Assembly (NCBI GenBank): GCA_022824365.1
Contig: JAJEAA010000005.1
Location: 1 to 64,000, forward strand
Direction: 5' to 3'
Source: Anaerolineae bacterium
GTDB lineage: Bacteria > Chloroflexota > Anaerolineae > Aggregatilineales > Phototrophicaceae
DNA length: 64,000 nt
Position numbers and translations under genes: made by a program. The notes below the pieces were generated by a model. That model was not told the origin of the DNA. It saw only the letters and a list, made by a program, of their open reading frames with translations, and ran no database searches. How positions within the stretch are numbered: position 1 is the first letter of the stretch; the number at the start of each line of letters is the position of its first letter. This document shows positions 40,424 to 48,414 of the stretch, one piece after another.

Positions 40424-41191
40424 ATGGCAGAGATACAATCTTTAGCGCGGGGCTTGAAAATCCTGAACTTGCTCGAGCATGCGCGCAACGGGATGGGAAC
40501 TACGGAAGTCGCCAATCAACTCTCGATTGATAAGAGTAGCGCCTCGCGCCTCCTGCATACGCTGGCGAATTATGGCTTCGTGGAACAAGACGAGGATACC
40601 TCGCGTTATTCGCTGGGTCCGCAATTGGTAACGCTGGGGCAGCACTTGCTGAATCGGATTACCCTGCGCGACCATGCCCGCCCGTATTTGCATGAACTGG
40701 TTGACAAGACCGGCGAGTGCGCGCATCTGGCGATCCAGGCGCAAAAGCAAACGCTTTACATTGACCAGGTGGAATCGACCGCGGCCCTGCGGGTGGAATC
40801 AGAAATTGGCACGCTCTCCCCGCTTCATTGCACCGCGCTGGGCAAGGTTATGCTCGCCTTTGGCGACTGTCGCCTTCCCGATGAGTTCAAGACCTTCACC
40901 CACCGTACAGTCACCGACCGCTCTACGCTGGAGGCGCAACTGGCGCAGACGGAGTTGCGCGGTTACGCCATCGACGATGAAGAATACAACTACGGCGTAC
41001 GCTGCGTGGCGGCACCGGTTTATGACCACCGTGGCGCTTTGGTCGGCGCTATCGGCATCAGCGGACCAGCCGGTCGCGTCACCTTGGAGCGCATTGATGA
41101 ATTCGGCGCCGTTGTGAAAAACACCGCCCAGGCTTTGTCCGCCCGCCTCGGTTTCGACGCCAAATTGCGGTCGTCCAGCCACGGCGAATAG
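40424..41191 (+). CDS. IclR family transcriptional regulator
   Basis: A 255-aa regulator. The N-terminal winged helix-turn-helix (SLARGLKILNLLEHA, TEVANQLSIDKSSASRLLHT) covers residues 5-65. The C-terminal IclR effector domain shows TGECAHLAIQAQKQTLYIDQ, SPLHCTALGKVML, YAIDDEEYNYGVRCVAAPVY and GAIGISGPAGRV. It is divergent from the sugar ABC operon and upstream of the aldehyde dehydrogenase gene. Related palindromes lie before all three units (40277, 40369, 41277), so it probably controls all of them in response to a small carbohydrate-derived ligand. Confidence 0.93.
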   Translation: MAEIQSLARGLKILNLLEHARNGMGTTEVANQLSIDKSSASRLLHTLANYGFVEQDEDTSRYSLGPQLVTLGQHLLNRITLRDHARPYLHELVDKTGECAHLAIQAQKQTLYIDQVESTAALRVESEIGTLSPLHCTALGKVMLAFGDCRLPDEFKTFTHRTVTDRSTLEAQLAQTELRGYAIDDEEYNYGVRCVAAPVYDHRGALVGAIGISGPAGRVTLERIDEFGAVVKNTAQALSARLGFDAKLRSSSHGE

Positions 41192-41276
41192 CGGACGCGG
41201 ACTCGTTTCAAGTCATGCGCTTATGCCGATCAAAGTGGAATCAGGGCTGAGGGAGCGATCTCCGATTGAGATGCCT

Positions 41277-41308
41277 CAACGAAGTTGCGTTACCTGCAAC
41301 TTCCTTTG
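41277..41308. promoter_or_regulatory. Candidate IclR operator O3 upstream of the aldehyde dehydrogenase gene
   Basis: GAAGTTGC (41281-41288) and GCAACTTC (41296-41303) are perfect 8-bp inverted repeats with a 7-base spacer. The left arm is part of CAAC-GAA-GTTG (41277-41287). The 8-mer GCAACTTC also occurs in O2 (40370-40377). Confidence 0.5.
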
Positions 41309-41406
41309 AATGTCACAGTCCCAGGACAGATTGCGGTTGAAGGCGCGATCCTTGCGCCAAATCGACCATCATAGCGAATGCCTAGGAAGTGGAAAGCGCG
41401 ACGCTC

Positions 41407-42837
41407 ATGGAATATAAGATGCTAATTGACGGACAGTGGATTGACGCGGCCGATGGCGGGACGTGGCAAGTGGTCAACCCGGCGACTGAGTTGCCGATCG
41501 CGGATCTGCCATTTGGCGGCGCGGAAGAAGCGAGCCGGGCGATCGCTGCGGCGGATGCGGCGCTGCCGCGCTGGAAAGCGCTTACGGCTTATGAACGTTG
41601 CGCCATCCTGCGTGATATTGCCGATGCCCTGCGGGGACGTGCGGAAGAGTTGGCGCCGATCATGACGGCGGAGTGCGGCAAGCCCCTTGGCGAAGCGCTC
41701 GGCGAATGGGGCGCCTGCGCCGATTTATTCGACTGGTTCGCCGAAGAGGGCAAACGCGCTTACGGGCGGACGATCCCGGCGCGCAAGGCGGGCAAGCGCC
41801 TGCTCTCTCTGCCGCAGCCCCTGGGCGTCGTCGCCACGATCACCGCCTGGAACTTCCCAGCCTACCTGCTGGCGCGGAAGTGGGCGGGGGCGCTGGCGGC
41901 CGGCTGCACAATCGTCGGAAGACCCAGCGAATTGACGCCGATGAGCGCGATGGCGCTGGTTAATGTGATGGTGGAAGCGGGCATCCCGCCGGGCGTCATC
42001 AATCTCGTCAGTGGCGATCCGCAGATCATGGGCGAGACCATCATGCGCGATCCGCGTGTGCGCAAGGTCAGCTTCACCGGCTCGCAGCGGGTCGGCCAGA
42101 TTCTGATGCGGGGAGCGGCCGCTGGCATCAAGAAACTGAGCCTGGAACTGGGCGGGAGCGCGCCGGTCCTGGTCTTTGCCGATGCCGATATGCAGTGGGC
42201 CGCATCTCAAGGCGCCATGGCGAAGTTCCGCAACAACGGACAAGTCTGTATCTCGCCGACGCGTTTCTACATTGAACAGCCGGCGCTGGAAGAATTCCTC
42301 GATGCCGTCAAGACCGAGACGGACAAACTGGTGGTCGGCGATGGCATGTCCGCAGGCGTCACCAACGGGCCGATGGTCAGCCGCGCTGGTCGCGACAAGG
42401 TCGAGCAATTCGTGGAGGACGCCCTGGCCAAGCGGGCGGCGCTAGTGACCGGCGGCGGACGCCCCGCTATCGAAAAGGGTTATTTCTACCAGCCGACCGT
42501 CCTGACCGATGTCACCTCCGATATGCAAATCGGCTGCGACGAAGTCTTCGGTCCCGTCATGGCGGTCAGCGCCTTCTCAACGATTGAAGAAGCGCTGCAG
42601 TTGGCCAATGACACGCCTTATGGCTTGGCGGGCTATGTGATGACCAATAACCTGTCGACCGCGACGCGCGTCTACGAGGGTTTGGAGTTTGGCATCGTCG
42701 GCGTGAATGATATGGTGCCGGCGACGGCGGAAGCCCCCTTTGGCGGCACGAAAACCAGCGGCTTCGGGCGAGAAGCCGGGCAAGAGGGCTTGTACGAGTA
42801 TATGGATCAGAAGTTCGTGTCGATCGGGCTGTCCTAA
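41407..42837 (+). CDS. NAD(P)-dependent aldehyde dehydrogenase
   Basis: A 476-aa aldehyde dehydrogenase, closest in type to succinate-semialdehyde/glycolaldehyde-class enzymes. The start at 41407 (MEYKMLIDGQWID) has GGAAAG upstream; a GTG at 41389 is also in frame. The catalytic Glu is in LSLELGGSAPVLVF and the nucleophilic Cys in FRNNGQVCISPTRF. The coenzyme-binding region is TITAWNFPAYLLARKWAGAL and VSFTGSQRVGQILM, and the closing motif is PFGGTKTSGFGREAG. It stands behind candidate IclR operators and is likely to oxidise an aldehyde intermediate from the sugar brought in by the adjacent importer. Confidence 0.92.
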   Translation: MEYKMLIDGQWIDAADGGTWQVVNPATELPIADLPFGGAEEASRAIAAADAALPRWKALTAYERCAILRDIADALRGRAEELAPIMTAECGKPLGEALGEWGACADLFDWFAEEGKRAYGRTIPARKAGKRLLSLPQPLGVVATITAWNFPAYLLARKWAGALAAGCTIVGRPSELTPMSAMALVNVMVEAGIPPGVINLVSGDPQIMGETIMRDPRVRKVSFTGSQRVGQILMRGAAAGIKKLSLELGGSAPVLVFADADMQWAASQGAMAKFRNNGQVCISPTRFYIEQPALEEFLDAVKTETDKLVVGDGMSAGVTNGPMVSRAGRDKVEQFVEDALAKRAALVTGGGRPAIEKGYFYQPTVLTDVTSDMQIGCDEVFGPVMAVSAFSTIEEALQLANDTPYGLAGYVMTNNLSTATRVYEGLEFGIVGVNDMVPATAEAPFGGTKTSGFGREAGQEGLYEYMDQKFVSIGLS

Positions 42838-42864
42838 CGGTTCACCAATACAGCATCTTGTCAA

Positions 42865-45660
42865 TTAGTACGAACTGAAGTCAAGGATGTACCCCCAGCC
42901 GGTACCGTGCGCGGTCGATATCAGCCAGGGCATGCGCGGTTCGGCCGGACCTGGAGCGCCGGGCGCGCTGTTGTTCCTGGCTTTCCCGCCATGGAAACTG
43001 TGGAGCCCGCCTTTAATGAATACTGCTGCTCCTCGATTTTCCGCCTGATTGCCCAGGAATTGGCTCTCATCTATATTCAATGACGAGTCGTGCGCGCTGA
43101 TCGCTGCGCCGTTTTTCGCCGAATTGCCCGTGAATACAAGGTCTCGGCCATTGAGTACGGCGCCATTTCGCAATTGAATCGCGCCGCCATCTGAGCCTGG
43201 CGCGCTGCCATTACGCAAAGTGAGCCGGCTAAGTTGCAGCTCTCCGCCATCAACCTCAAAGATGCGGAATCGCTTGTCGCCGTCTATGGCATAACCATTG
43301 CCTTCGATCGTTATGTCGCTTGCGATCGGCGGCAATGGCGCGCTCAAGGTAATATGGCGTGTCAGTATAATCGTATCCGCCAAATATCCGGCCGGGCAAT
43401 TGCCCGCCACTGCGTCATTGTTCGCCGCGATGATCAAGTCGGACAAAGAACAAACTGCTGTCGTGAGCCCAGGATGCGGCGATAGGCGAGCAGCCGCCCC
43501 GGCGCTAGACGACTCGATCGCGCCGATATCACAGCCGCCGCCTTGTGGACGCGCCCTGCCGACCTGGTCCGTTTCCAAACAATATCGCGCATCGGCTGCG
43601 TCAATAGCGGGACTACCGTCCAAGAGCGGAAAATGCCCGGGCGAGCCAGTAAGTTCGCCCAGCTGAACATCGCCGCGGAAGCCGGGCGAACATGAGCCGT
43701 CCTCGCTGAAATTCCCGCTAAGCTCCGCATATTCGCCCCGACAATCCTTACCGATTCCGCCACCAGCAACGATGCTGTTGCGCAGAAATACTGATCCGCC
43801 ACGCTGTTGCAATCCGTCGCCGCCGTTGTAAGTCGATACATTGTTCATCAACGTTAAATGCGAAAGTTCCGATTTTCCGCCTTCAAAGTTGAAAGCCCCG
43901 CCGTGATTAGCTCGATTGTCGTGGAAGCTGCTGTTGAAGACGCGGAGTTGCCCCCCGTTCATTGAGATTGCGCCGCCTTCCAGCTTCCATCCCCTTCCCG
44001 GGGCTGTGGCAGTATTCTCCCCAAAAATGCTGTCGCTGATTTCGACCTTGCCGCCGCCAATGTAAATGGCGCCGGCGCCTTCGTCGGCTGCGTTCTGCAT
44101 GAATCGGCTCTGACTGATAACTATCGCTGAATCAGCGCCGCCGGTTGCGATAGCGCCGCCACGCTCCGCGCGATTGTGGCTGAAGAAAACATTCAGAACG
44201 ATTAGCTCAGCATTGTCTTTCAGCCACGCCGCGCCCCCATTCGCAGAACCCCTTCCCTCGGTCAGCGTCAAATTCTTTAGCGTGAGCTTCCCGCCGTCGA
44301 CAGCGAAGATACGGAATTTCCCGTCGCCGCTGATTGACTGTCCATTGCCCTCGATCGTGATATCGCTCGTGACCGGCGGCAGTTCCTCTCGCAGGATGAT
44401 ATCGTGGGTCAGAGTAATGGTGTCCGCGCCGCTGCCAGCCAGGCAGCCGCCAGCATCAGCATCGGTATTCGCCGCGATAATCTTGTCGGACAAGCTGCAA
44501 CTCGGCGGCGGCAGTTTGGCGGGGCGAGCGGTCATTGACTCAATCGCGCCAATATCACAAGCGCCTTGCTGGGGGCGAGGGACGCCGATCTGGTCGCTCT
44601 CTGCGCAGAAGCGCGGATCAGCATTATCGATGGTCAAGCTGTCGTCAAGCGGCGCGTGATATGCCGGTGTGCCTGTCAATGCGCTGAGCGCGGCGGCGCC
44701 AGAAAATTCCGGAGCGCAAGTGCCGTCTTCAATCAGGTTGCCGATGTTTTGCGCCAATGGTCCGAAACAGGCTATGCCGTATGGCAAGCCACCGCCGATG
44801 ACGCTGTTAAACAGATTAACCTGCCTGTTCGGCCGATCAACCAGCCTGTCGTCTGGGTTGAGCCATATCGCATGGCCTTCCATGCTACCGGCTTGGTTGT
44901 CCAGGAAGGTCAGGTGCGTCAAGGTTGTTGACCCGTTTGTAATGCTTAAGGCGCCGCCTTGATAAGCCCGGTTGCCGTTAAAGGTGCTGTTCGAGACGCT
45001 TAGAGCGCCGCTATCGTTAGCGATCGCGCCGCCGCCGCCTTGCCATGAGTTGGTCTGCATATTGTCGATAAAGCTGCTTTTCGTGATGCTCACTGTCCCG
45101 CTGTTCATGTGAAGCGCGCCGCCGTAATAACTGGCGCTGTTATTGACGAAGCTGCTGTTGCTGACAATTAGCGTTGGATGAGAGTGCCGCACGGCAATCG
45201 CGCCGCCTTGGTTGGCGGCATTGTTGATGAAGCTGGAGCCGTTGACGGTCAGCGCTCCACTTCGCAGCCTAATCGCGCCACCATAATGCCCCCACAAATC
45301 TTCTTCGTCCTTGGCTCTTCCCTTTGTCAGCGTCAAGTTGTTGATCGTCAGCCGCCCGCCAAGCACGTCAAAAATACGATACCTGTAGTCGCCGCTTATC
45401 GTGCGCCCATTGCCCTCAATCGTGATCGTGCCTTGTATCGGCGGCAGCGCCTCGCTCAGCGTGATGTCCTCTGTTAGCGTGATAATGTCATGGTTCGTCC
45501 CCGTCGGGCAGCCGCCCACCGAGGTATTCGTATTGGCTGAGCGGATGTGGTCAGCCAGCGAGCAACTCGAAGCGCCCGCTGGCAACGACGCAATAGAGGC
45601 GCTGAAAAGCATGAGAACTGCAAGGAGCAACATTCTTTGTTTGTGCCGTCCTGATTGCAT
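42865..45660 (-). CDS. Secreted beta-helix protein, three modules, last one truncated (cluster gene 5)
   Basis: A 931-aa secreted protein. The start at 45660 (MQSGRHKQRMLLLAVLMLF) is chosen for GGAG nine bases upstream and the signal peptide that follows. Modules open at about residues 32 (SCSLADHIRSANTNTSVGGC), 387 (SCSLSDKIIAANTDADAGGC) and 737 (VCSLSDLIIAANNDAVAGNC). The first two are complete, ending CDIGAIES. The third stops after ~195 residues, in FHGGKARNNSAPGAPGPAEP and a unique tail ending ILDFSSY, without the closing motif or an SH3 domain. It is the last gene of the five-gene operon, 33 bp after gene 4. No catalytic signature is seen. Confidence 0.83.
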   Translation of the reverse strand: MQSGRHKQRMLLLAVLMLFSASIASLPAGASSCSLADHIRSANTNTSVGGCPTGTNHDIITLTEDITLSEALPPIQGTITIEGNGRTISGDYRYRIFDVLGGRLTINNLTLTKGRAKDEEDLWGHYGGAIRLRSGALTVNGSSFINNAANQGGAIAVRHSHPTLIVSNSSFVNNSASYYGGALHMNSGTVSITKSSFIDNMQTNSWQGGGGAIANDSGALSVSNSTFNGNRAYQGGALSITNGSTTLTHLTFLDNQAGSMEGHAIWLNPDDRLVDRPNRQVNLFNSVIGGGLPYGIACFGPLAQNIGNLIEDGTCAPEFSGAAALSALTGTPAYHAPLDDSLTIDNADPRFCAESDQIGVPRPQQGACDIGAIESMTARPAKLPPPSCSLSDKIIAANTDADAGGCLAGSGADTITLTHDIILREELPPVTSDITIEGNGQSISGDGKFRIFAVDGGKLTLKNLTLTEGRGSANGGAAWLKDNAELIVLNVFFSHNRAERGGAIATGGADSAIVISQSRFMQNAADEGAGAIYIGGGKVEISDSIFGENTATAPGRGWKLEGGAISMNGGQLRVFNSSFHDNRANHGGAFNFEGGKSELSHLTLMNNVSTYNGGDGLQQRGGSVFLRNSIVAGGGIGKDCRGEYAELSGNFSEDGSCSPGFRGDVQLGELTGSPGHFPLLDGSPAIDAADARYCLETDQVGRARPQGGGCDIGAIESSSAGAAARLSPHPGLTTAVCSLSDLIIAANNDAVAGNCPAGYLADTIILTRHITLSAPLPPIASDITIEGNGYAIDGDKRFRIFEVDGGELQLSRLTLRNGSAPGSDGGAIQLRNGAVLNGRDLVFTGNSAKNGAAISAHDSSLNIDESQFLGNQAENRGAAVFIKGGLHSFHGGKARNNSAPGAPGPAEPRMPWLISTAHGTGWGYILDFSSY

Positions 45661-45692
45661 CGAGTCAACTCCGCGAATCTCAAACTTCAACT

Positions 45693-48371
45693 TTAGCCGC
45701 ACTCGCCCTCAATCGCCACATAATCCGCGCTGATCCAGCCTGTCGTACCGCGATACTCCACCTGGAACCAGCCTGCTGTCCGCGCTGTAGCCCGCATGGT
45801 CGCATTCTCCGGCACTGTGCCGAAACGCGTGCCGCCCGGCTGCTCGCGGAAGTTGAGCGTGTGCGTGGTGGTCACACGGCAGTCAGATACCGATATGCTG
45901 ACCGGGATTAATTCAATCGCGCCAATATCGCAGAGACTAAATCGCGGACGCTCCCGGCCGAGTTGATCTGTTCGCAAGCAGTATCTTGAATCGGCCGCGT
46001 CAATTGCGGGGCTGGCCGGCAGCAACCCCAGGTAAGTAGGCGTACTGCCCGCTTCCGGCAGTTGAAGCAGCGGGTCGCCGCTTATCTTGGGCGAACAACT
46101 GCCATCGTCAATGAGATTGCCGGCGTTTTCCGCCAGGCGTCCGCCACATTCATTTCTGCCGCCGCCGGCAAGCAGGCTGTTGCGCAATTTCACGATGCCG
46201 ACTGAGCCAAAGCCAGGGTCTTCCGCCATAAGCCCCGCGCCCGGAAACGCGCTGTTATCGTACATGGTCACATGAGTGAGCGTGACCGTCCCCCATCTGG
46301 CGTAAACGGCGCCACCGCTCTTCGCCCAATTCTGGATGAAGGTGCTGTTGTCGATGTCAATGACTCCGCCCAGCGTGCCTATTGCGCCGCCGTCGCCATA
46401 TGTCGCCCAGTTCTTGTGGAAACTGCTATTGCTAATCTTGAGGCTATTGCCCTTGGTCCACTCGACCGCCCCGCCCAGAGAATCCGCCTGGTTGCTGACG
46501 AATCGGCTGTTGTCGATTGTTGAACGACGCCCGCTATTGGAGCCGCCCCCAATTGCGCCGCCCCACGCGGCAGTATTGTTTCGGAAGGTTGCGTCGTAAA
46601 CGGCGATGCTGCCGCTGCCCTGCACCCTAATCGCCCCGCCCTTGTCATTAAGGCTGGAAGTCGCTTTGCCTTCCGCCAAGGTCAGGTTGTTAACAGTGAA
46701 TGTGCCCGAGTCGACCGTGAAAATGCGGAAGCGCCTGCCGCCGCTTATCGTATAGCCATTGCCGTCAATCGTTATGTCGCTGGAGATATTCGGCAGTTGT
46801 TCATCGAGGGTGATGTCCTCGGTCAAAGTGATGACATCGTGCCCATTGCCTGCCGGGCAGCCCCCAGCCGGCGCATCAGTATTGGCGGCCACGATCCTCA
46901 GCGACAGGGGGCAGGGTGGCGGCGGCTCGATTGGCGGCGGTTTTGGCAGCGCGTCAGTTGCTTCGATAGCGCCGATATCGCAGCCACCGCCTTGCGGGCG
47001 CGCCGTTCCGATTTGGTCGCTGTCCAGACAGAATTCGGCGGCGGCAGCGTCCACGGCTGGGCTGAAGTCCAGCAGCGGGTAGCGGGCCGGCGAGCCAGTT
47101 AGGCCGCCAACTAACAAATCCTCGCTGTAGGCCAGGACCGCGCAAGTCCCGTCTGAACTCAGATTGCCCGCCATCTCGTCTATACCGCCGCTGCAGTCAT
47201 CTGTCCGCGCCGGCGTGGAAATCAAACTGTTGCGCAGCCGGATGATTCCACTTTCCTTGTGGATCGCTTCCCCGCTGGAAAAACTCGACCTGTTGTCGAT
47301 CATGGTCACGTGAGTCAATGTCACATCCGCGCCGGCGGCTAGCAGCACGCCGCCCGACGAAAGAGCCAGGTTGTTATGGAAGGTGGCGTTCGATACCCCG
47401 AGGCTGCCCGACTCGGCGAATAGCGCGCCCCCTCTTTCTTCCGTGATGTTGTCGCGCAAGCTGCTCGCAGTGATGTTGACCATTCCGCCAGAGACGAAAA
47501 CCGCGCCGCCGGAGCTTTTGGATTTGTTGCCCCTAATGCTGCTGCCGCTGACGACAAGGCGAACATCAGCGCCATCAGTCGCGACAGCACCGCCTTTTGT
47601 GCCCTTGTTTCTGCTGAAGGTCGAATCGATTATTCTGGCCTGCGCCCCTTGCCGAAGCTGTATAGCGCCGCCCTTGCCCTCGATAGCGGGGACGACGTCT
47701 TCCGCGCGCGGCCAAACGTAATTGACGGCGGGGCAGCCATCGTCGCTGGATGGCGCATGGCGCGGCTTGTCTAGGTCAATATTGACGCTGTGAGCGGCGA
47801 TCTCCGCGCAATTCTGCGCGAATTGACTGTCGCTTATCTGGAGCGCGCCGCCATCAGCCAAGATTGCGCCGGCATTCTTTTCAGCGCGGTTGCTGACGAA
47901 GCTGCTGCCGTTAACTGTCAAACTGTTGCCGTTGCCAGTCATGGCGATTGCGCCGCCGTTGCTCGCCAGGTTGTCCATGAAACTGGCATTCTCGATGCTG
48001 ACGCGCGCGCCATTGCCCATGCGTATGGCGCCGCCATCTTCATCGGCAGGGGATTGACCATCTGTCAGCGCCACATCAATCAAGCTCAGCACGCCGCCAT
48101 CGACATCAAATATACGGTATTCGCCATTCCCGCTGATTGTGTGACCGCCTCCGTCAATGACAAGCTCGCTGGTAATTGGCGGCAGCGGGGCGGCGAGGAT
48201 AATGTCCCCGCTCAGCGTTATCTCGCCGCTACCGCTTCTGTTCGCCGCCTGAATCTCGGCGACCAGGCTGTCGAAACTGTCGGCAGCGCTCGCCTGAGAA
48301 ATGTGCGGCAGCCCCGCTGCCAGCAGATACACGCATACGAACACCGTCCGTCTGATACGTTGCGAATTCAT
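45693..48371 (-). CDS. Secreted beta-helix protein, two modules plus SH3 domain (cluster gene 4)
   Basis: An 892-aa secreted protein. The start at 48371 (MNSQRIRRTVFVCVYLLAAG) has AAGGA seven bases upstream and leads into a signal peptide ending near ASAAD. Module 1 (SFDSLVAEIQAANRSGSGEI) lacks the Cys opening; module 2 opens at about residue 486 (PCPLSLRIVAANTDAPAGGC). Each closes with AxDAAD and GGGCDIGAIE or equivalent. From ~827 an SH3-like domain follows: CRVTTTHTLNFREQPGG, WFQVEYRGTTGWISADYVAI, end GECG. The SH3 domain suggests attachment to cell-wall glycan or peptide. It lies 44 bp after gene 3 and 33 bp before gene 5. Confidence 0.85.
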   Translation of the reverse strand: MNSQRIRRTVFVCVYLLAAGLPHISQASAADSFDSLVAEIQAANRSGSGEITLSGDIILAAPLPPITSELVIDGGGHTISGNGEYRIFDVDGGVLSLIDVALTDGQSPADEDGGAIRMGNGARVSIENASFMDNLASNGGAIAMTGNGNSLTVNGSSFVSNRAEKNAGAILADGGALQISDSQFAQNCAEIAAHSVNIDLDKPRHAPSSDDGCPAVNYVWPRAEDVVPAIEGKGGAIQLRQGAQARIIDSTFSRNKGTKGGAVATDGADVRLVVSGSSIRGNKSKSSGGAVFVSGGMVNITASSLRDNITEERGGALFAESGSLGVSNATFHNNLALSSGGVLLAAGADVTLTHVTMIDNRSSFSSGEAIHKESGIIRLRNSLISTPARTDDCSGGIDEMAGNLSSDGTCAVLAYSEDLLVGGLTGSPARYPLLDFSPAVDAAAAEFCLDSDQIGTARPQGGGCDIGAIEATDALPKPPPIEPPPPCPLSLRIVAANTDAPAGGCPAGNGHDVITLTEDITLDEQLPNISSDITIDGNGYTISGGRRFRIFTVDSGTFTVNNLTLAEGKATSSLNDKGGAIRVQGSGSIAVYDATFRNNTAAWGGAIGGGSNSGRRSTIDNSRFVSNQADSLGGAVEWTKGNSLKISNSSFHKNWATYGDGGAIGTLGGVIDIDNSTFIQNWAKSGGAVYARWGTVTLTHVTMYDNSAFPGAGLMAEDPGFGSVGIVKLRNSLLAGGGRNECGGRLAENAGNLIDDGSCSPKISGDPLLQLPEAGSTPTYLGLLPASPAIDAADSRYCLRTDQLGRERPRFSLCDIGAIELIPVSISVSDCRVTTTHTLNFREQPGGTRFGTVPENATMRATARTAGWFQVEYRGTTGWISADYVAIEGECG

Positions 48372-48414
48372 AGCAAATCCTTCAGTTGCCTTTCTGCCAG
48401 CGCGGATGGCGACT

